NCBI GenBank assembly: GCA_044227095.1
Contig: JBGAFV010000001.1
Span: 4,216,001-4,280,000, forward strand
Reading direction: 5' to 3'
Source: JACMLD01 sp044227095
GTDB lineage: Bacteria; Bacteroidota; Bacteroidia; Chitinophagales; Chitinophagaceae
Length of the DNA stretch: 64,000 bases
Position numbers and translations under genes: made by a program. Of this stretch, positions 1 to 9,057 are shown in pieces (the stretch's first letter is position 1; every line of letters begins with the position of its first letter). The notes under the pieces are model-generated. The model was not told the origin of the DNA. It ran no database searches and was given only the letters and a program-made list of their open reading frames with translations.

Positions 1-405
1 AATGAATTTTATGCCGCTGTTTTCTGCAGCAATAATTTCAGAAGGCGTCATACAACCGGGTGCATAAAACACGTCTTTGCTATTGGCATAATCGGCTACT
101 TCTTTTACAAAGCCAGGGCTTACAAGAAAATCTGCACCTGCAGCAATATAGCTTTCTGCAGTTTTAAGATCTTTCACAGTACCTATGCCAAGCAACAAGC
201 CGGGCATTTCCGCATTGCGAACCTCAATAAGTTTTTTAAAATTTTTAAGTGCCGCTTCTCCCCTGTTGGTATATTCAACTGCTTTAACACCTGCTTTGTA
301 AATAGCTTTTAATACTTCCACACTTACTGTTTCATCTGCATTAAAATACAAGGGTAACATACCCTGTTCAATAATTGCGGCTGTTGTCTGACTAATATTG
401 CTCAT
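1..405 (-). CDS. eda: 2-keto-3-deoxy-6-phosphogluconate aldolase, 3' end missing
   Basis: The first 135 codons of a KDPG/KHG aldolase are present; the gene runs off the left edge. The enzyme splits 2-keto-3-deoxy-6-phosphogluconate into pyruvate and glyceraldehyde-3-phosphate, the last step of the uronate route encoded by the genes upstream. Visible family blocks are GVKAVEYTNRGEAAL (acid/base Glu region), GIGTVKDLKTAESYIAAGADF, LVSPGF and APGCMTPSEIIAA. The window stops at GIKFI, so the Schiff-base lysine expected in the next few residues (K-x-FPG/A) cannot be checked. The ATG at 405 matches the normal N-terminus. It is last in the visible minus-strand operon, 79 bp after the YhcH-like gene, with a heptamer repeat between them. 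Strong assignment by sequence and context. Confidence 0.93.
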   Translation of the reverse strand, partial: MSNISQTTAAIIEQGMLPLYFNADETVSVEVLKAIYKAGVKAVEYTNRGEAALKNFKKLIEVRNAEMPGLLLGIGTVKDLKTAESYIAAGADFLVSPGFVKEVADYANSKDVFYAPGCMTPSEIIAAENSGIKFI

Positions 406-447
406 AATTTCTTTTGAATTATTGATGTGTGATTGCTGATTTGTTTT

Positions 448-485
448 CACCTTACACCTTACACCCTTTACCTCAGACCTTGCTC
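448..485. repeat. Heptamer tandem array between eda and the YhcH-like gene
   Basis: Five consecutive 7-nt units, starting at 451, 458, 465, 472 and 479, follow the pattern CTTACAC with substitutions but no change in length. The array reaches the stop codon of the YhcH-like gene at 485. It uses the same word family as the arrays at 2378-2477, 3337-3482 and 61070-61178. No opposite arm is obvious in this short spacer. Confidence 0.7.
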
Positions 486-937
486 TATATTTTTACTTTA
501 ATCACTAATTTTTGTATTGCTGCGTTGCCAATCATTGGCGCATGCACATCTTCTGGAAACAAAATAACAAACTGTCCGTTTGTTAACTGGAAATAAGTAT
601 CGGGCTCATCTGTATATAACTGCACATCCTTTGCTTCATTATAACCGCCATTGGGCACAAGGCATTTTTCTCTCGGCTTCCAGCCAAAAGTCTCTACCCC
701 GTTAATGCAAACCTGTATGTCGATGTGTTTATCGTGGCATTCAAATTTTGAAACTGATTCTTCAGCCGTCATTCCCTGTTTGTTTGAATATGCAGCTTTT
801 AAATTATCTCCATCAATATCATATTTGCCGGGTTCAACTGCATTTAGATCAGTTTTGTTAATGTATTCAAACGCCTTTGCAAACAAAGGATGAACGCTAA
901 AATATTTTGGTGCGTTTTTTATTGTATCTATTATCAT
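485..937 (-). CDS. YhcH/YjgK/YiaL (DUF386) family cupin protein
   Basis: This 150-residue protein is the usual length for the YhcH/YjgK/YiaL family of small cupin-fold proteins. Members include NanQ, an N-acetylneuraminate anomerase, and TabA. Probable metal-binding elements are ECHDKHIDIQ in the middle and FPEDVHAP near the C-terminus. By inference it may be an anomerase or mutarotase for a uronate or keto-acid intermediate, since it sits between kdgK and eda in a uronate operon, but the substrate cannot be read from sequence. No signal peptide, so it is probably cytoplasmic. The family call is firm and the function open. Confidence 0.85.
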   Translation of the reverse strand: MIIDTIKNAPKYFSVHPLFAKAFEYINKTDLNAVEPGKYDIDGDNLKAAYSNKQGMTAEESVSKFECHDKHIDIQVCINGVETFGWKPREKCLVPNGGYNEAKDVQLYTDEPDTYFQLTNGQFVILFPEDVHAPMIGNAAIQKLVIKVKI

Positions 938-1317
938 GTTCCTGTTTGTAAGATTTATTATTTTTTGTTACCAGCATTTGCTCTTTGGGCGTCATTATTG
1001 CGTCGCACACTTGAACTGTAAATCTTTTTTGATTTATGGTTTTAGTCTGACACCCTTCTAAATTCAACAAATTGCTGTTTCAAATTTTTAATATCACCCT
1101 TTCAGGGTTTGGTAATTCTCAAAATTATTTTTTGCTATATTAATGCCATCCCTTCGGCATTGAAACAAAGATCTATAAGACGTTCATTTGTATTACATCA
1201 GCTGAAGTGAGTGACACAACAATGCTGCTATACATTCTACTGCTTGTTCACTAAAAATAAAAACTCCTGTTATTAAAATGCATTTCCGATCTAAGTTCCC
1301 CTCCAGGGGACAGGGGT
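938..1317. other. 380-bp spacer between kdgK and the YhcH-like gene, with REP-like palindromes
   Basis: No credible gene is seen. It contains two small palindromes, ACCCTTTCAGGGT at 1096-1108 and AATGCCATCCCTTCGGCATT at 1142-1161 (6-bp stem, 8-nt loop). A related core, GCCCTCTCAGGGC, occurs at 37970-37982, so these may belong to a dispersed intergenic repeat. A minus-strand TAATTTTG (1127-1120) matches the -7 consensus but lacks a good -33 partner. The spacer is longer than others in this operon, so the last two genes may have an extra promoter. Confidence 0.5.
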
Positions 1318-2343
1318 TTATCTTTGCACCCTTCCGCTTCCGTCACCTTTCATCAAATCTTTTACATCGCTTAATGTAGCATGGTTCAAATCTCCTGGTA
1401 TAGTATGTTTAATAGCAGAAGCTGCAACGCCAAATTCAGCTGCTTCGGGCATTGGCATACCTGTTACCAAGCCATAAATAAAACCGCTGGCAAAAGAATC
1501 GCCGCTACCAACACGATCTACAATGCGTACTTCATATTTTTTTGTGTGATAAAAATCCGTCCCATTATATACCAATGCACTCCAACCGTTATCGCTTGCG
1601 CTATGGCTTTCACGCAATGAAGACGCAATGTATTTAAACCCAAATTTCTCTTTCATTTGTTTAAACACATCCTTAAAACCATCGAGGTTTAGTTCACCTT
1701 TAGTAACATCTGTATCTTTTGCTTTAAAGCCGAGTGTTGTATCAGCATCTTCTTCGTTGCCTATGCAAACATCTACATACTGGCAAAGCTTTGTCATTAC
1801 TTCTCTTGCTTTTTCTTTACTCCAGAGTTTTTTGCGATAGTTGAGATCTATACTTGTTGTGATGCCTTTTGCTTTTGCAGCTTTAAGTGCTGCTTCTGTT
1901 AATGCTGCTGCCTTATCGCTTAATGCAGGTGTAATGCCTGTTGTATGAAACCAGCTAGCGCCTTCTAATATTTTATCAAAATCAAACTCTTTAATATCTA
2001 CATCTGCAATGGAAGCGCCTGCACGGTCGTATATAACCTGCGATGCACGCATTGACGCACCTGTTTCAAGAAAATAAATTCCGAGACGATCACCGCCCCT
2101 TGCAATAAACTGCGTATCTACACCGTAACGGCGCAAATGATTTATAGCGCTCTGTCCAATGGCATTGTTGGGCACTTTGGTAACGAATGTGCCATTCAAT
2201 CCATAATTGCACAAGGCCGCTGCCACGTTTGCTTCACCTCCACCATATGTAACATCAAATGTGTCTGCTTGTACAAAACGTTTAAAATCTGGTGTTGACA
2301 AGCGCAACATGATTTCTCCAAGTGTTACAACTTTTTTGCTCAT
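1318..2343 (-). CDS. kdgK: 2-keto-3-deoxygluconate kinase (PfkB family)
   Basis: This 341-residue PfkB/ribokinase-family sugar kinase phosphorylates 2-keto-3-deoxygluconate to KDPG, joining the uxa and kdu branches to Eda. The N-terminal glycine-rich substrate signature GGGEANVAAAL lies near residue 34. The C-terminal signature RVGSGDSFASGF carries the catalytic base Asp at about residue 282. The order kduI-kdgK-(YhcH-like)-eda fits the role. The start ATG at 2343 is preceded by a 131-bp spacer filled with heptamer repeats. The C-terminal tail after about residue 330 is a few residues of low complexity. Fructokinase-like PfkB proteins are the alternative, but the context argues for KdgK. Confidence 0.93.
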   Translation of the reverse strand: MSKKVVTLGEIMLRLSTPDFKRFVQADTFDVTYGGGEANVAAALCNYGLNGTFVTKVPNNAIGQSAINHLRRYGVDTQFIARGGDRLGIYFLETGASMRASQVIYDRAGASIADVDIKEFDFDKILEGASWFHTTGITPALSDKAAALTEAALKAAKAKGITTSIDLNYRKKLWSKEKAREVMTKLCQYVDVCIGNEEDADTTLGFKAKDTDVTKGELNLDGFKDVFKQMKEKFGFKYIASSLRESHSASDNGWSALVYNGTDFYHTKKYEVRIVDRVGSGDSFASGFIYGLVTGMPMPEAAEFGVAASAIKHTIPGDLNHATLSDVKDLMKGDGSGRVQR

Positions 2344-2377
2344 TGTTATTGATTTGCTTTTAGTAATAAATTTTTAT

Positions 2378-2477
2378 TGAGGTTAAAGGTATAAGGTGTA
2401 GGGCTTAAGGCCTTCTATTGTAAAATGCATTTTATATCGAAACACCTTAAGCCTTAACCCCTAAACCTTACACCCTA
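2378..2477. repeat. Heptamer inverted array between kdgK and kduI
   Basis: The left arm has 7-nt units starting at 2378, 2385, 2392, 2399 and 2406 on the theme TAAGGTG. The right arm has units at 2441, 2448, 2455, 2462 and 2469 on the complementary theme TAAGCCT/TAAACCT. The arms can pair across a spacer of about 28 nt. The right arm runs into the kduI stop codon (2475-2477). Confidence 0.75.
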
Positions 2478-3305
2478 CCTGATTTCTTTTATCGCTACTG
2501 CATCCATATCAGAAAACTCTTTGTTCTCTCCTGCCATTCCCCATATAAAACCATAGTTGGCAGTGCCCACACCAAAATGCATACTCCACGGCGGTGAAAT
2601 AACCGCTTCACGGTTTGCAATTACTACATGACGTGTTTGCTGCGGCTCGCCCATAAAATGCATTACACGATGGTTTTCTGCTACATCAAAATAAAAATAT
2701 GCTTCCATTCTTCTTGTATGCGTATGCGGCGGAACGGAGTTCCATACATTACCTTCATCCAACACCGTTAGTCCCATTACCAACTGGCAACTTTGTATGC
2801 CATCATTATGAATATATTTATACAAAGATCTTTTATTGGAAGTAGCCATTTCTCCTAGTTGCACAGGGGCTGCTTCCTGCCTGGTCATTTTTTTATTAGG
2901 ATAAGTTTGGTGCGCAGGCACAGACAATAAATAAAAGCATGCAGGATCTTTTTCGCTGGCACTATTAAAACTTACATCTTTGGTAGCTTTGCCAAGATAA
3001 ACACATTCCAGTTTACTTATCTCATAATTTGTACCATCTGCTGTTACCGTTCCGTTTCCACCAACATTGATGATACCCAATTCTCTTCTTTCCAAAAAAT
3101 AATTGGCTTTTAGTTCGCCCTCATTTTCAAGAATGATTGGTTTGGATGTGGGCATTGCCCCGCCAACAATCATCCTGTCGTAATGTGTATAAACCAATTT
3201 TAGTTTCCCGGGTTGCATTAATTCTTCTACCAAAAAATTGTTACGCAATTGCTGCGTATCCATCTGGCTGGTTTCTTTTGGGCTATGCTGAAATCTTATT
3301 TCCAT
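2475..3305 (-). CDS. kduI: 5-keto-4-deoxyuronate isomerase
   Basis: KduI (276 residues) isomerises 4-deoxy-L-threo-5-hexosulose uronate to 2,5-diketo-3-deoxygluconate, the substrate of KduD. The zinc ligands of the E. coli enzyme (His196, His198, Glu203, His245) are all found two residues earlier, as His194, His196 and Glu201 in VPPHTHTRRMEAYFYFDV and His243 in PPWSMHFGVG. Length equals the family norm (about 278). It lies directly downstream of kduD. Both genes need unsaturated uronate, which usually comes from pectate lyase action followed by GH105/GH88, yet no lyase is encoded in the window. Confidence 0.97.
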   Translation of the reverse strand: MEIRFQHSPKETSQMDTQQLRNNFLVEELMQPGKLKLVYTHYDRMIVGGAMPTSKPIILENEGELKANYFLERRELGIINVGGNGTVTADGTNYEISKLECVYLGKATKDVSFNSASEKDPACFYLLSVPAHQTYPNKKMTRQEAAPVQLGEMATSNKRSLYKYIHNDGIQSCQLVMGLTVLDEGNVWNSVPPHTHTRRMEAYFYFDVAENHRVMHFMGEPQQTRHVVIANREAVISPPWSMHFGVGTANYGFIWGMAGENKEFSDMDAVAIKEIR

Positions 3306-3336
3306 TGTTATGGTTCTTTATATTTTATCTCTCGAA

Positions 3337-3482
3337 AAAGGTGTAAGGTTTAAGGTTTAGGGTGTAAGGTGTTTTATGCTAAATTGTTTTATAAAAATAA
3401 CCAGTCTAACGCCATACCTTACCTTCTTCCTTACGCCATATACCATATACCTTTCACCTTATCTTATGCCCTTCACCCTACC
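3337..3482. repeat. Large heptamer inverted array between kduI and kduD
   Basis: The left arm (3337-3371) has five exact 7-nt steps of TAAGGTT/TAAGGTG/TAGGGTG type. The right arm (3413-3482) has ten 7-nt steps of the complementary TACCTTT/CACCTTA type. The arms flank a spacer of about 40 nt. The right arm ends across the kduD stop codon at 3478-3480. This is one of the clearest copies of the element in the window. Confidence 0.8.
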
Positions 3483-4239
3483 TTCCCATCCATCCGCCAT
3501 CTACGGTTAATATTGTTCCATGCACATAATCTGCTGCTTTGCTGGCAAGAAATATGGTTGCACCTTTAAAATCTTCTGGTTCTCCCCAGCGGTTTGCAGG
3601 TATGCGGCTTAATATCGATTTACTTCTTTCTTCATCATTGCGCAAAGCCTCGGTATTGTCTGTAGCAATATAGCCCGGTGCAATACCATTTACATTTACA
3701 CCTTTGCTTGCCCATTCATTGGCCAATGCTTTTACAAGACTTGACAATGCCCCTTTGCTTGCAGCATAACCCGGTACATTTATACCACCCTGGAAACTTA
3801 ACAACGAGCAGGTGAAAATAATTTTACCGCTTCCCCTTGCTATCATTTTCTTACCTACTTCACGTGCAAGAATAAATTGTGCATCAAGATTTATTGACAA
3901 TACTTTATCCCAATAATCATCCGGATGTTCTGCAGCAGGCATGCGCATAATGGTACCTGCATTGTTTATTAAAATATCTATTGCCCCATTTTCTGCATTC
4001 AGCTTTTTAATAAATGCATACAATGCATCCCTGTCAGAAAAATCTGCCTGGTATGCTTTAAATTTTCTTCCGGTAGCCAAAACTGCTTTTTCTGTTTCGC
4101 TGTCCTTTAATGCCAGCGTAGCAGAAACACCAATGATATCTGCACCTGCTTCTGCCAGCCCAACAGCCATTGCTTTGCCAATTCCTTTTGTGCAACCCGT
4201 AACCAAAGCAGTCTTTCCTTTTAATTCAAATAAATCCAT
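3478..4239 (-). CDS. kduD: 2-keto-3-deoxygluconate dehydrogenase (short-chain dehydrogenase)
   Basis: KduD is an NAD(P)-dependent short-chain dehydrogenase that interconverts 2,5-diketo-3-deoxygluconate and 2-keto-3-deoxygluconate. The Rossmann motif TGCTKGIG is at residues 14-21, NNAG near 92, and the catalytic Ser145, Tyr158 and Lys162 are correctly spaced (SLLSFQGG...YAASK). I place the start at ATG 4239, giving 253 residues like E. coli KduD. An in-frame TTG at 4260 would overlap the uxaC stop and add seven untypical residues. The gap to uxaC is 13 bp, so the two are very likely co-transcribed. Some related sugar dehydrogenases look similar, but kduI next door supports the call. Confidence 0.95.
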   Translation of the reverse strand: MDLFELKGKTALVTGCTKGIGKAMAVGLAEAGADIIGVSATLALKDSETEKAVLATGRKFKAYQADFSDRDALYAFIKKLNAENGAIDILINNAGTIMRMPAAEHPDDYWDKVLSINLDAQFILAREVGKKMIARGSGKIIFTCSLLSFQGGINVPGYAASKGALSSLVKALANEWASKGVNVNGIAPGYIATDNTEALRNDEERSKSILSRIPANRWGEPEDFKGATIFLASKAADYVHGTILTVDGGWMGR

Positions 4240-4252
4240 GTATAGAATGTAA

Positions 4253-5680
4253 TTATGCAATAACCAGCGATTGTGCCGGCTGAAAGTTAAAGTATTGTTT
4301 TGCGTTGTTGTAACAAATATCTTTTATTACGCTGCCAGTCCATTCAATATCATTTGGCAATTCTCCTTTTTCAATTTCTTCTCCAAATAAATTACACAAT
4401 ATGCGCCTGAAATATTCATGTCGTGGAAATGAAAGAAAGCTTCTTGAATCTGTAAGCATTCCTACAAAACGGCTAATCAATCCCATGTTTGACAATGCAT
4501 TCATTTGCTGTATCATTCCATCTTTTTGATCCATAAACCACCAGCCCGAACCAAACTGAATTTTGCCCGGTACAGATCCATCGTTGAAATTACCAATCAT
4601 AGATGCCATTAATGCATTATCAGAGGGATTAAGGTTGTAGATAATTGTTTTTGCCAGTTTATCTTCAGTATCCAATCGGTTTAAAAATTTTGCGAGCGGC
4701 CTTCCTTGTGAATAATCGCCAATGGAATCCCATCCGGTATCGGGCCCAAGCTGCTGCAACATTCTTGTATTGTTATTGCGAAGTGCTCCTAAATGATATT
4801 GCTGCACCCATCCTTTTTCCCAATCCCATTCTGCAAAATGAAGCAGCATGGCAGATTTGAATTTTAATCTTTCAGTTTCATTTAAAGCTTTGCCGGAATG
4901 TATTTTGCTGAAAATTGTTTCTACTTCTGAACCGGTAAATTCTTCTGCGCTGATTTGTTCCAATCCGTGATCTGATACACAGCAACCCACAGATGCAAAG
5001 AAATCATGACGGCTTTCCAATGCAAACAAGTAATCATTAAAATTTGATACCGAAACATTAGACACCGCTTCAAGCCGCTTAATATAATTGTTGAACCTTA
5101 ATGGATCATCTACATTCATTGCATTGTCTGGCCTGAATGCAGGCAATACAGGTATTTCAAATCCTTCTGCTTTTAATTGCAAATGAAACTCCAGTGAGTC
5201 GAGCGGATCATCAGTTGTACAAACTGTCTCCACTTTCATTTTACGGAGCAGGTTGCGAACGCTATATTCTTTTGTTTGTAATAGCGCCGATGCATGTTCG
5301 TAAATCCTCTTTGCAGATTTTGGGTTTAGTATTTCTTTCACATCAAAATAGCGCTGCAACTCCAGGTGCGTCCAATGGTACAAAGGATTGCGCAGTGTAT
5401 ACGGAACAGTCGCCGCCCATTGTGCAAATTTTTCAAAATCACTTTTATTGCCGGTGCAATAACCTTCTTCTGCGCCATTGGTGCGCATAGCCCGCCATTT
5501 ATAATGATCGCCATACAACCAGGCCTGCGTTATATTTTCAAACTGCTTGTCTTCTGCAATCTGCTGCTGTGGTAAATGGCAGTGATAGTCTATAACAGGC
5601 ATATCCTTTGCAAAACCATGATACAGCTCTTCTGCAGATTTGCTGTTCAGCAAGAAATTTTCATCTAAAAAGGTTTTCAT
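4253..5680 (-). CDS. uxaC: Glucuronate/galacturonate isomerase
   Basis: UxaC (475 residues, family norm about 470) converts D-galacturonate to D-tagaturonate and D-glucuronate to D-fructuronate. It is a metal-dependent TIM-barrel enzyme of the amidohydrolase type. The metal-site motif DYHCHL (His33, His35) is present, and conserved stretches such as GDHYKWRAMR, VETVCTTDDP and GWWFMDQKDGM are recognisable. It sits between uxaA and kduD, and with UxaB and UxaA completes the galacturonate branch. The ATG at 5680 gives the expected N-terminus MKTFLDENFLL. Confidence 0.97.
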   Translation of the reverse strand: MKTFLDENFLLNSKSAEELYHGFAKDMPVIDYHCHLPQQQIAEDKQFENITQAWLYGDHYKWRAMRTNGAEEGYCTGNKSDFEKFAQWAATVPYTLRNPLYHWTHLELQRYFDVKEILNPKSAKRIYEHASALLQTKEYSVRNLLRKMKVETVCTTDDPLDSLEFHLQLKAEGFEIPVLPAFRPDNAMNVDDPLRFNNYIKRLEAVSNVSVSNFNDYLFALESRHDFFASVGCCVSDHGLEQISAEEFTGSEVETIFSKIHSGKALNETERLKFKSAMLLHFAEWDWEKGWVQQYHLGALRNNNTRMLQQLGPDTGWDSIGDYSQGRPLAKFLNRLDTEDKLAKTIIYNLNPSDNALMASMIGNFNDGSVPGKIQFGSGWWFMDQKDGMIQQMNALSNMGLISRFVGMLTDSRSFLSFPRHEYFRRILCNLFGEEIEKGELPNDIEWTGSVIKDICYNNAKQYFNFQPAQSLVIA

Positions 5681-5714
5681 ACTTATGCGTTATGTATAGT
5701 TCGAAATTTTTTTA

Positions 5715-5793
5715 GTGGGCGTGATACGTACGTAGCACTTTACATTGGAGACATCTCACGACTGATGCCTTACGTCTCACGATTCACGTTACA
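5715..5793. repeat. Heptamer inverted array between uxaC and uxaA
   Basis: Six exact 7-nt units run from 5752 to 5793 on the theme CGTCTCA/CGATTCA. A shorter opposite arm lies at 5720-5733 (CGTGATA, CGTACGT). The array overlaps the uxaA stop codon at 5789-5791. The word differs from the TAAGGTG family seen elsewhere in the same operon. Confidence 0.65.
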
Positions 5794-7432
5794 GGCTAAC
5801 ACCCCTTTTCCATGGAATAAAATCATCCTGGTTTAGCAATACTGCTTTAGGTATAATTTCTCCGCTGGCTGCTTTTATACAATACTCAAGAATGTCTTCG
5901 CCCATTTCTTCAATTGTTTTATCGCCCTCAATAATTGCTCCTGTATTAATATCAATTATGTCGCCCATTCTTTTAGTGAGTGCGTTATTGGTAGCCACTT
6001 TTATTGTTGGACAAACAGGATTTCCTGTTGGTGTGCCAAGACCTGTTGTAAATAAAATAAGTGTAGCACCGCTTGCTGCTTTACCAGTTGTTGCTTCCAC
6101 ATCATTGCCTGGTGTACAAACAAGGCTCAATCCGCTTTTTACAGCAGGTTCTGTATAATCAAGCACATCTTCTACCGGAGATGTACCACCTTTTTTTGCT
6201 GCGCCAGTACTTTTTATTGCGTCTGTTATCAACCCGTCTTTAATATTACCTGGTGATGGGTTCATATGAAAACCGGAACCTACTTTATGTGCTTCATTGT
6301 TATACGCTGTCATTAAATGTATAAACTTCTTAGCAGCATGTTCATCTCTTGTACGGTCTATCAATTGTTGTTCTGCACCGCATAGTTCAGGAAATTCTGC
6401 CAGCAATATTTTTCCTCCAAGCGCTACTACCAAATCAGACGTATAACCAACAGCGGGATTTGCGCTGATGCCGCTAAAGCCATCGCTACCGCCGCATTTC
6501 ACACCAATTACCAGTTTATCAAGCGGCGCCGGTGTTCTTTCAATTTTATTTATGTCTATTAATCCTGCAAATGTTTTACGGATAGCTTCAGCTATTAACT
6601 GTTCTTCGCTTTGCGATTGCTGTTGTTCAAAAACATACAATGGTTTATCGAAAGATGGATTGCGTTGTTTTATTTCATCGAGCAATGATTGTGTTTGCAG
6701 GTTCTGGCAACCCAGGCTTAGCACAGTAACGCCAGCTACATTTGGGTGATCCGCATATGCCGCCAACAATTTGCCCAACATACCTGCGTCTTGTCTTGTA
6801 CCACCACATCCGCCCTGGTGATTTAAAAATTTTATGCCGTCTACATTCTTAAAAAGCCTTGCAGATTTTGCGCTTGCTGTTGCACTAGCCAAATCAACCT
6901 TACTAATATCTTCTCCGTTTTTATAAGCTTCTGCAAGATGGTGCGTATAAGATTTATATTTCTGCGTAACAGCATAACCCAATTCATTATGCAGGGCCTC
7001 ACGTATAACATCAAGATTACGGTTTTCGCAAAAAACAGTTGGAATGAATAACCAGTAATTGGCTGTGCCTACCCGCCCGTCTTTTCTTGCATAACCATTA
7101 AATGTTCTTCCCTTAAACTTTGAAACATCAGGCGCATACCATGTATAATGAAATGGCTTGTACGCAAAAGGATCAGATGCATGCTTTGTATTTTCAGTCG
7201 TCATCAATCCGCCTTTGGGTATGGCATTTTGTGCTTTGCCTACCAATACACCATACATAATTATTTCGTCGCCGGCTTTCATGTCATGCTCAAAAAACTT
7301 ATGCTTTGCGCCTATATTATCCTGTACTATAAATTCTGCCCCTTCATATTGCACAGCCTGGCCTTTTGTAAGATTTTGTAATGCTACAAGCACATTATCT
7401 TTCGGATGAACTTTTAAAACACTTCTCTTCAT
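5789..7432 (-). CDS. uxaA: Altronate dehydratase
   Basis: UxaA (547 residues) dehydrates D-altronate to 2-keto-3-deoxygluconate. The N-terminal ~95 residues look like the SAF domain of the UxaA/GarD family (KVHPKDNVLVALQNLTKGQ), followed by the catalytic part with GRVGTANYWLFIPTVFCENRN, NHQGGCGG, GVKCGGSDGFSGISANPAVG and TTGLGTPTGNPVCPT. Conserved cysteines in the GGCGG and KCGGSDGFSG segments probably hold the iron site. It is longer than E. coli UxaA (495 residues), as is usual in Bacteroidota as far as I know. The gap to uxaB is 16 bp. Galactarate dehydratase is the closest alternative; the uxaB-uxaC context favours altronate. Confidence 0.95.
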   Translation of the reverse strand: MKRSVLKVHPKDNVLVALQNLTKGQAVQYEGAEFIVQDNIGAKHKFFEHDMKAGDEIIMYGVLVGKAQNAIPKGGLMTTENTKHASDPFAYKPFHYTWYAPDVSKFKGRTFNGYARKDGRVGTANYWLFIPTVFCENRNLDVIREALHNELGYAVTQKYKSYTHHLAEAYKNGEDISKVDLASATASAKSARLFKNVDGIKFLNHQGGCGGTRQDAGMLGKLLAAYADHPNVAGVTVLSLGCQNLQTQSLLDEIKQRNPSFDKPLYVFEQQQSQSEEQLIAEAIRKTFAGLIDINKIERTPAPLDKLVIGVKCGGSDGFSGISANPAVGYTSDLVVALGGKILLAEFPELCGAEQQLIDRTRDEHAAKKFIHLMTAYNNEAHKVGSGFHMNPSPGNIKDGLITDAIKSTGAAKKGGTSPVEDVLDYTEPAVKSGLSLVCTPGNDVEATTGKAASGATLILFTTGLGTPTGNPVCPTIKVATNNALTKRMGDIIDINTGAIIEGDKTIEEMGEDILEYCIKAASGEIIPKAVLLNQDDFIPWKRGVSL

Positions 7433-7448
7433 AAATAAAATTCCTTCT

Positions 7449-8975
7449 TTAAATTTTTTGTACGGACAATATTTCCTTTACTGTTTCAATAGCATCATGC
7501 TGCTGTAATTTTTCCAGTGCAGCAATAACCGAGTGTCTGAAACCTGGCAATTCATTAAGGTTAGTCCCCCACAAATCGGTTTGTTCAAGTACCTTTTGAA
7601 CAAAGTTATTGGTATTGTCAATACTCCACAACTCATGCAAGGCTCCGGCCTTATCATCATTTATTGTATATTTTTTGCCTCCCGCATGGCCAGTATAAGT
7701 CAGTTCTTTATTTTTTTCTGATTTCATGAACAAAAGATAAGCAGCAAAGCCAACAGCCATAAGGTATGGTGCGGTGCCTTTCTTTTCGGTATACTGTTGG
7801 AGTAGCGGAACATTGCGCATCTTCATTTTAGAACTGTACTGCAATGAAATGCTCAGCCACTGATGTTCAATAAATGGATTCTTAAACCTGTCAAGTACCT
7901 GTGCTGCAAACTCACGACCATCCTCAGCGGTAACTTTATCGCTTACAATTGCGGGCACAATTTCTTCCAGCATAAGGCGACTGATAAAAGTTTTGAAAAC
8001 CTCATCCTGCATTGCAAGTTTTACAGTAGGAAAACCCATTAACACTGCAAGTGCGCATGTAAATGTGTGCGAGCCATTAAGCAGGCGCAATTTCAACTCA
8101 CGAAATTTATCAATATCACCTGCAATTACAACACCTTTATCGGCCTGGCTAAAAGACAATATTTCTTTTGAACGCTGATTAGACGTTTCAATAGCCCATA
8201 AGCGATATACTTCCGACATAATCATTAAATCGTCTTTAAAACCCAGCTTGCTTTCAGTAGCAGCTTTCTCATCGCCGGGCAATTTGCCTGGCACAATCCT
8301 GTCTACAAGAGAATTGCAAAAATCATTAGCAGTATGCAGCCATTCTATAAATGCAGCATCAAGATTATTCTGTTTAGCCAATTCGGCTACAATGTTTTTA
8401 AGTTTTGTTCCATTCTCTGGTATCAATTCTGTAGGAATGATAACCATTCCGCTTGCTGCACTTCCGTTAAATTTCTTATAGCGTTCCAGTAAAAACGCAA
8501 GCAGTTTGCCCGGAAAAGAAACAGGCGGTGCTGCATGTAAGTTATCGTTGTTAAGCAGGGTTATTCCAACTTCAGTTGTGTTTGATATAATGATCTGCAT
8601 GTCCGGGTTTGCTGCACATGCAAGTATATCGTTCCATTGCGATGTAGCAGATAATACACGACTTACAGATGCGTTGACAATTGCTTCGTCTACACGTTTA
8701 TCATTTTCAATACCACGAACGCATTGTGTAAAAAGGTTATTCTGTTTTTCAAATGAATCAGTATCGCCCTGGCTGGTAGATTTTACAATTACAATTCTTC
8801 CATTGAATACGCCCTTCTTATTGGCTTTATCAATAAAATAATCCGGCAAGCCGCGCAGTAAAACACCTGTGCCAAACTGCAATACTTTTTCCGGTAAAGA
8901 AAAAATAGCGGCAGAAGGAATTTCCAGCCCTTCAATTTTTTTTATTGTGGATATTGCTTGTTCTGATAAAATCAT
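7449..8975 (-). CDS. uxaB: Tagaturonate reductase (altronate oxidoreductase)
   Basis: UxaB (508 residues) reduces D-tagaturonate to D-altronate with NADH. It belongs to the long-chain mannitol dehydrogenase family: the N-terminal nucleotide-binding part contains VLQFGTGVLLRGL and GRIVIVKST, and the catalytic region contains KLRLLNGSHTFTCALAVLMG, with the conserved Lys, Asn and His. Length is close to the E. coli enzyme (483). It is the first of the sugar-acid enzymes after the secreted GH105. UxuB (fructuronate reductase) is related, but adjacency to uxaA supports UxaB. Confidence 0.95.
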   Translation of the reverse strand: MILSEQAISTIKKIEGLEIPSAAIFSLPEKVLQFGTGVLLRGLPDYFIDKANKKGVFNGRIVIVKSTSQGDTDSFEKQNNLFTQCVRGIENDKRVDEAIVNASVSRVLSATSQWNDILACAANPDMQIIISNTTEVGITLLNNDNLHAAPPVSFPGKLLAFLLERYKKFNGSAASGMVIIPTELIPENGTKLKNIVAELAKQNNLDAAFIEWLHTANDFCNSLVDRIVPGKLPGDEKAATESKLGFKDDLMIMSEVYRLWAIETSNQRSKEILSFSQADKGVVIAGDIDKFRELKLRLLNGSHTFTCALAVLMGFPTVKLAMQDEVFKTFISRLMLEEIVPAIVSDKVTAEDGREFAAQVLDRFKNPFIEHQWLSISLQYSSKMKMRNVPLLQQYTEKKGTAPYLMAVGFAAYLLFMKSEKNKELTYTGHAGGKKYTINDDKAGALHELWSIDNTNNFVQKVLEQTDLWGTNLNELPGFRHSVIAALEKLQQHDAIETVKEILSVQKI

Positions 8976-9057
8976 AATTTTTTGTTTGTTCTTTATGTCC
9001 TTTCTTATATCGCCAACAAGATAAATATACTAGCGGTTTCAGCGGCATCTTTCAACA

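Noticed and set aside
1381..1620. Plus-strand ORF of 79 codons inside kdgK
   Set aside because: It lies wholly antisense to a well-supported kinase gene, with no promoter or family match, and its composition reflects the opposite strand.
448..3482. Possible CRISPR array or telomere-like repeat in the TAAGGTG/CTTACAC tracts
   Set aside because: CRISPR repeats are 21-48 nt identical units with unique spacers; these are degenerate 7-nt steps without spacers. The resemblance to telomere words is only superficial and the tracts are internal and in both orientations.
3941..4252. Plus-strand ORF of 103 codons opposite kduD
   Set aside because: Antisense shadow of the dehydrogenase; the codon pattern follows the minus-strand gene.
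4240..4260. Upstream TTG start for kduD
   Set aside because: It would overlap the uxaC stop region and add seven residues not found in the 253-residue enzyme; ATG 4239 is preferred.
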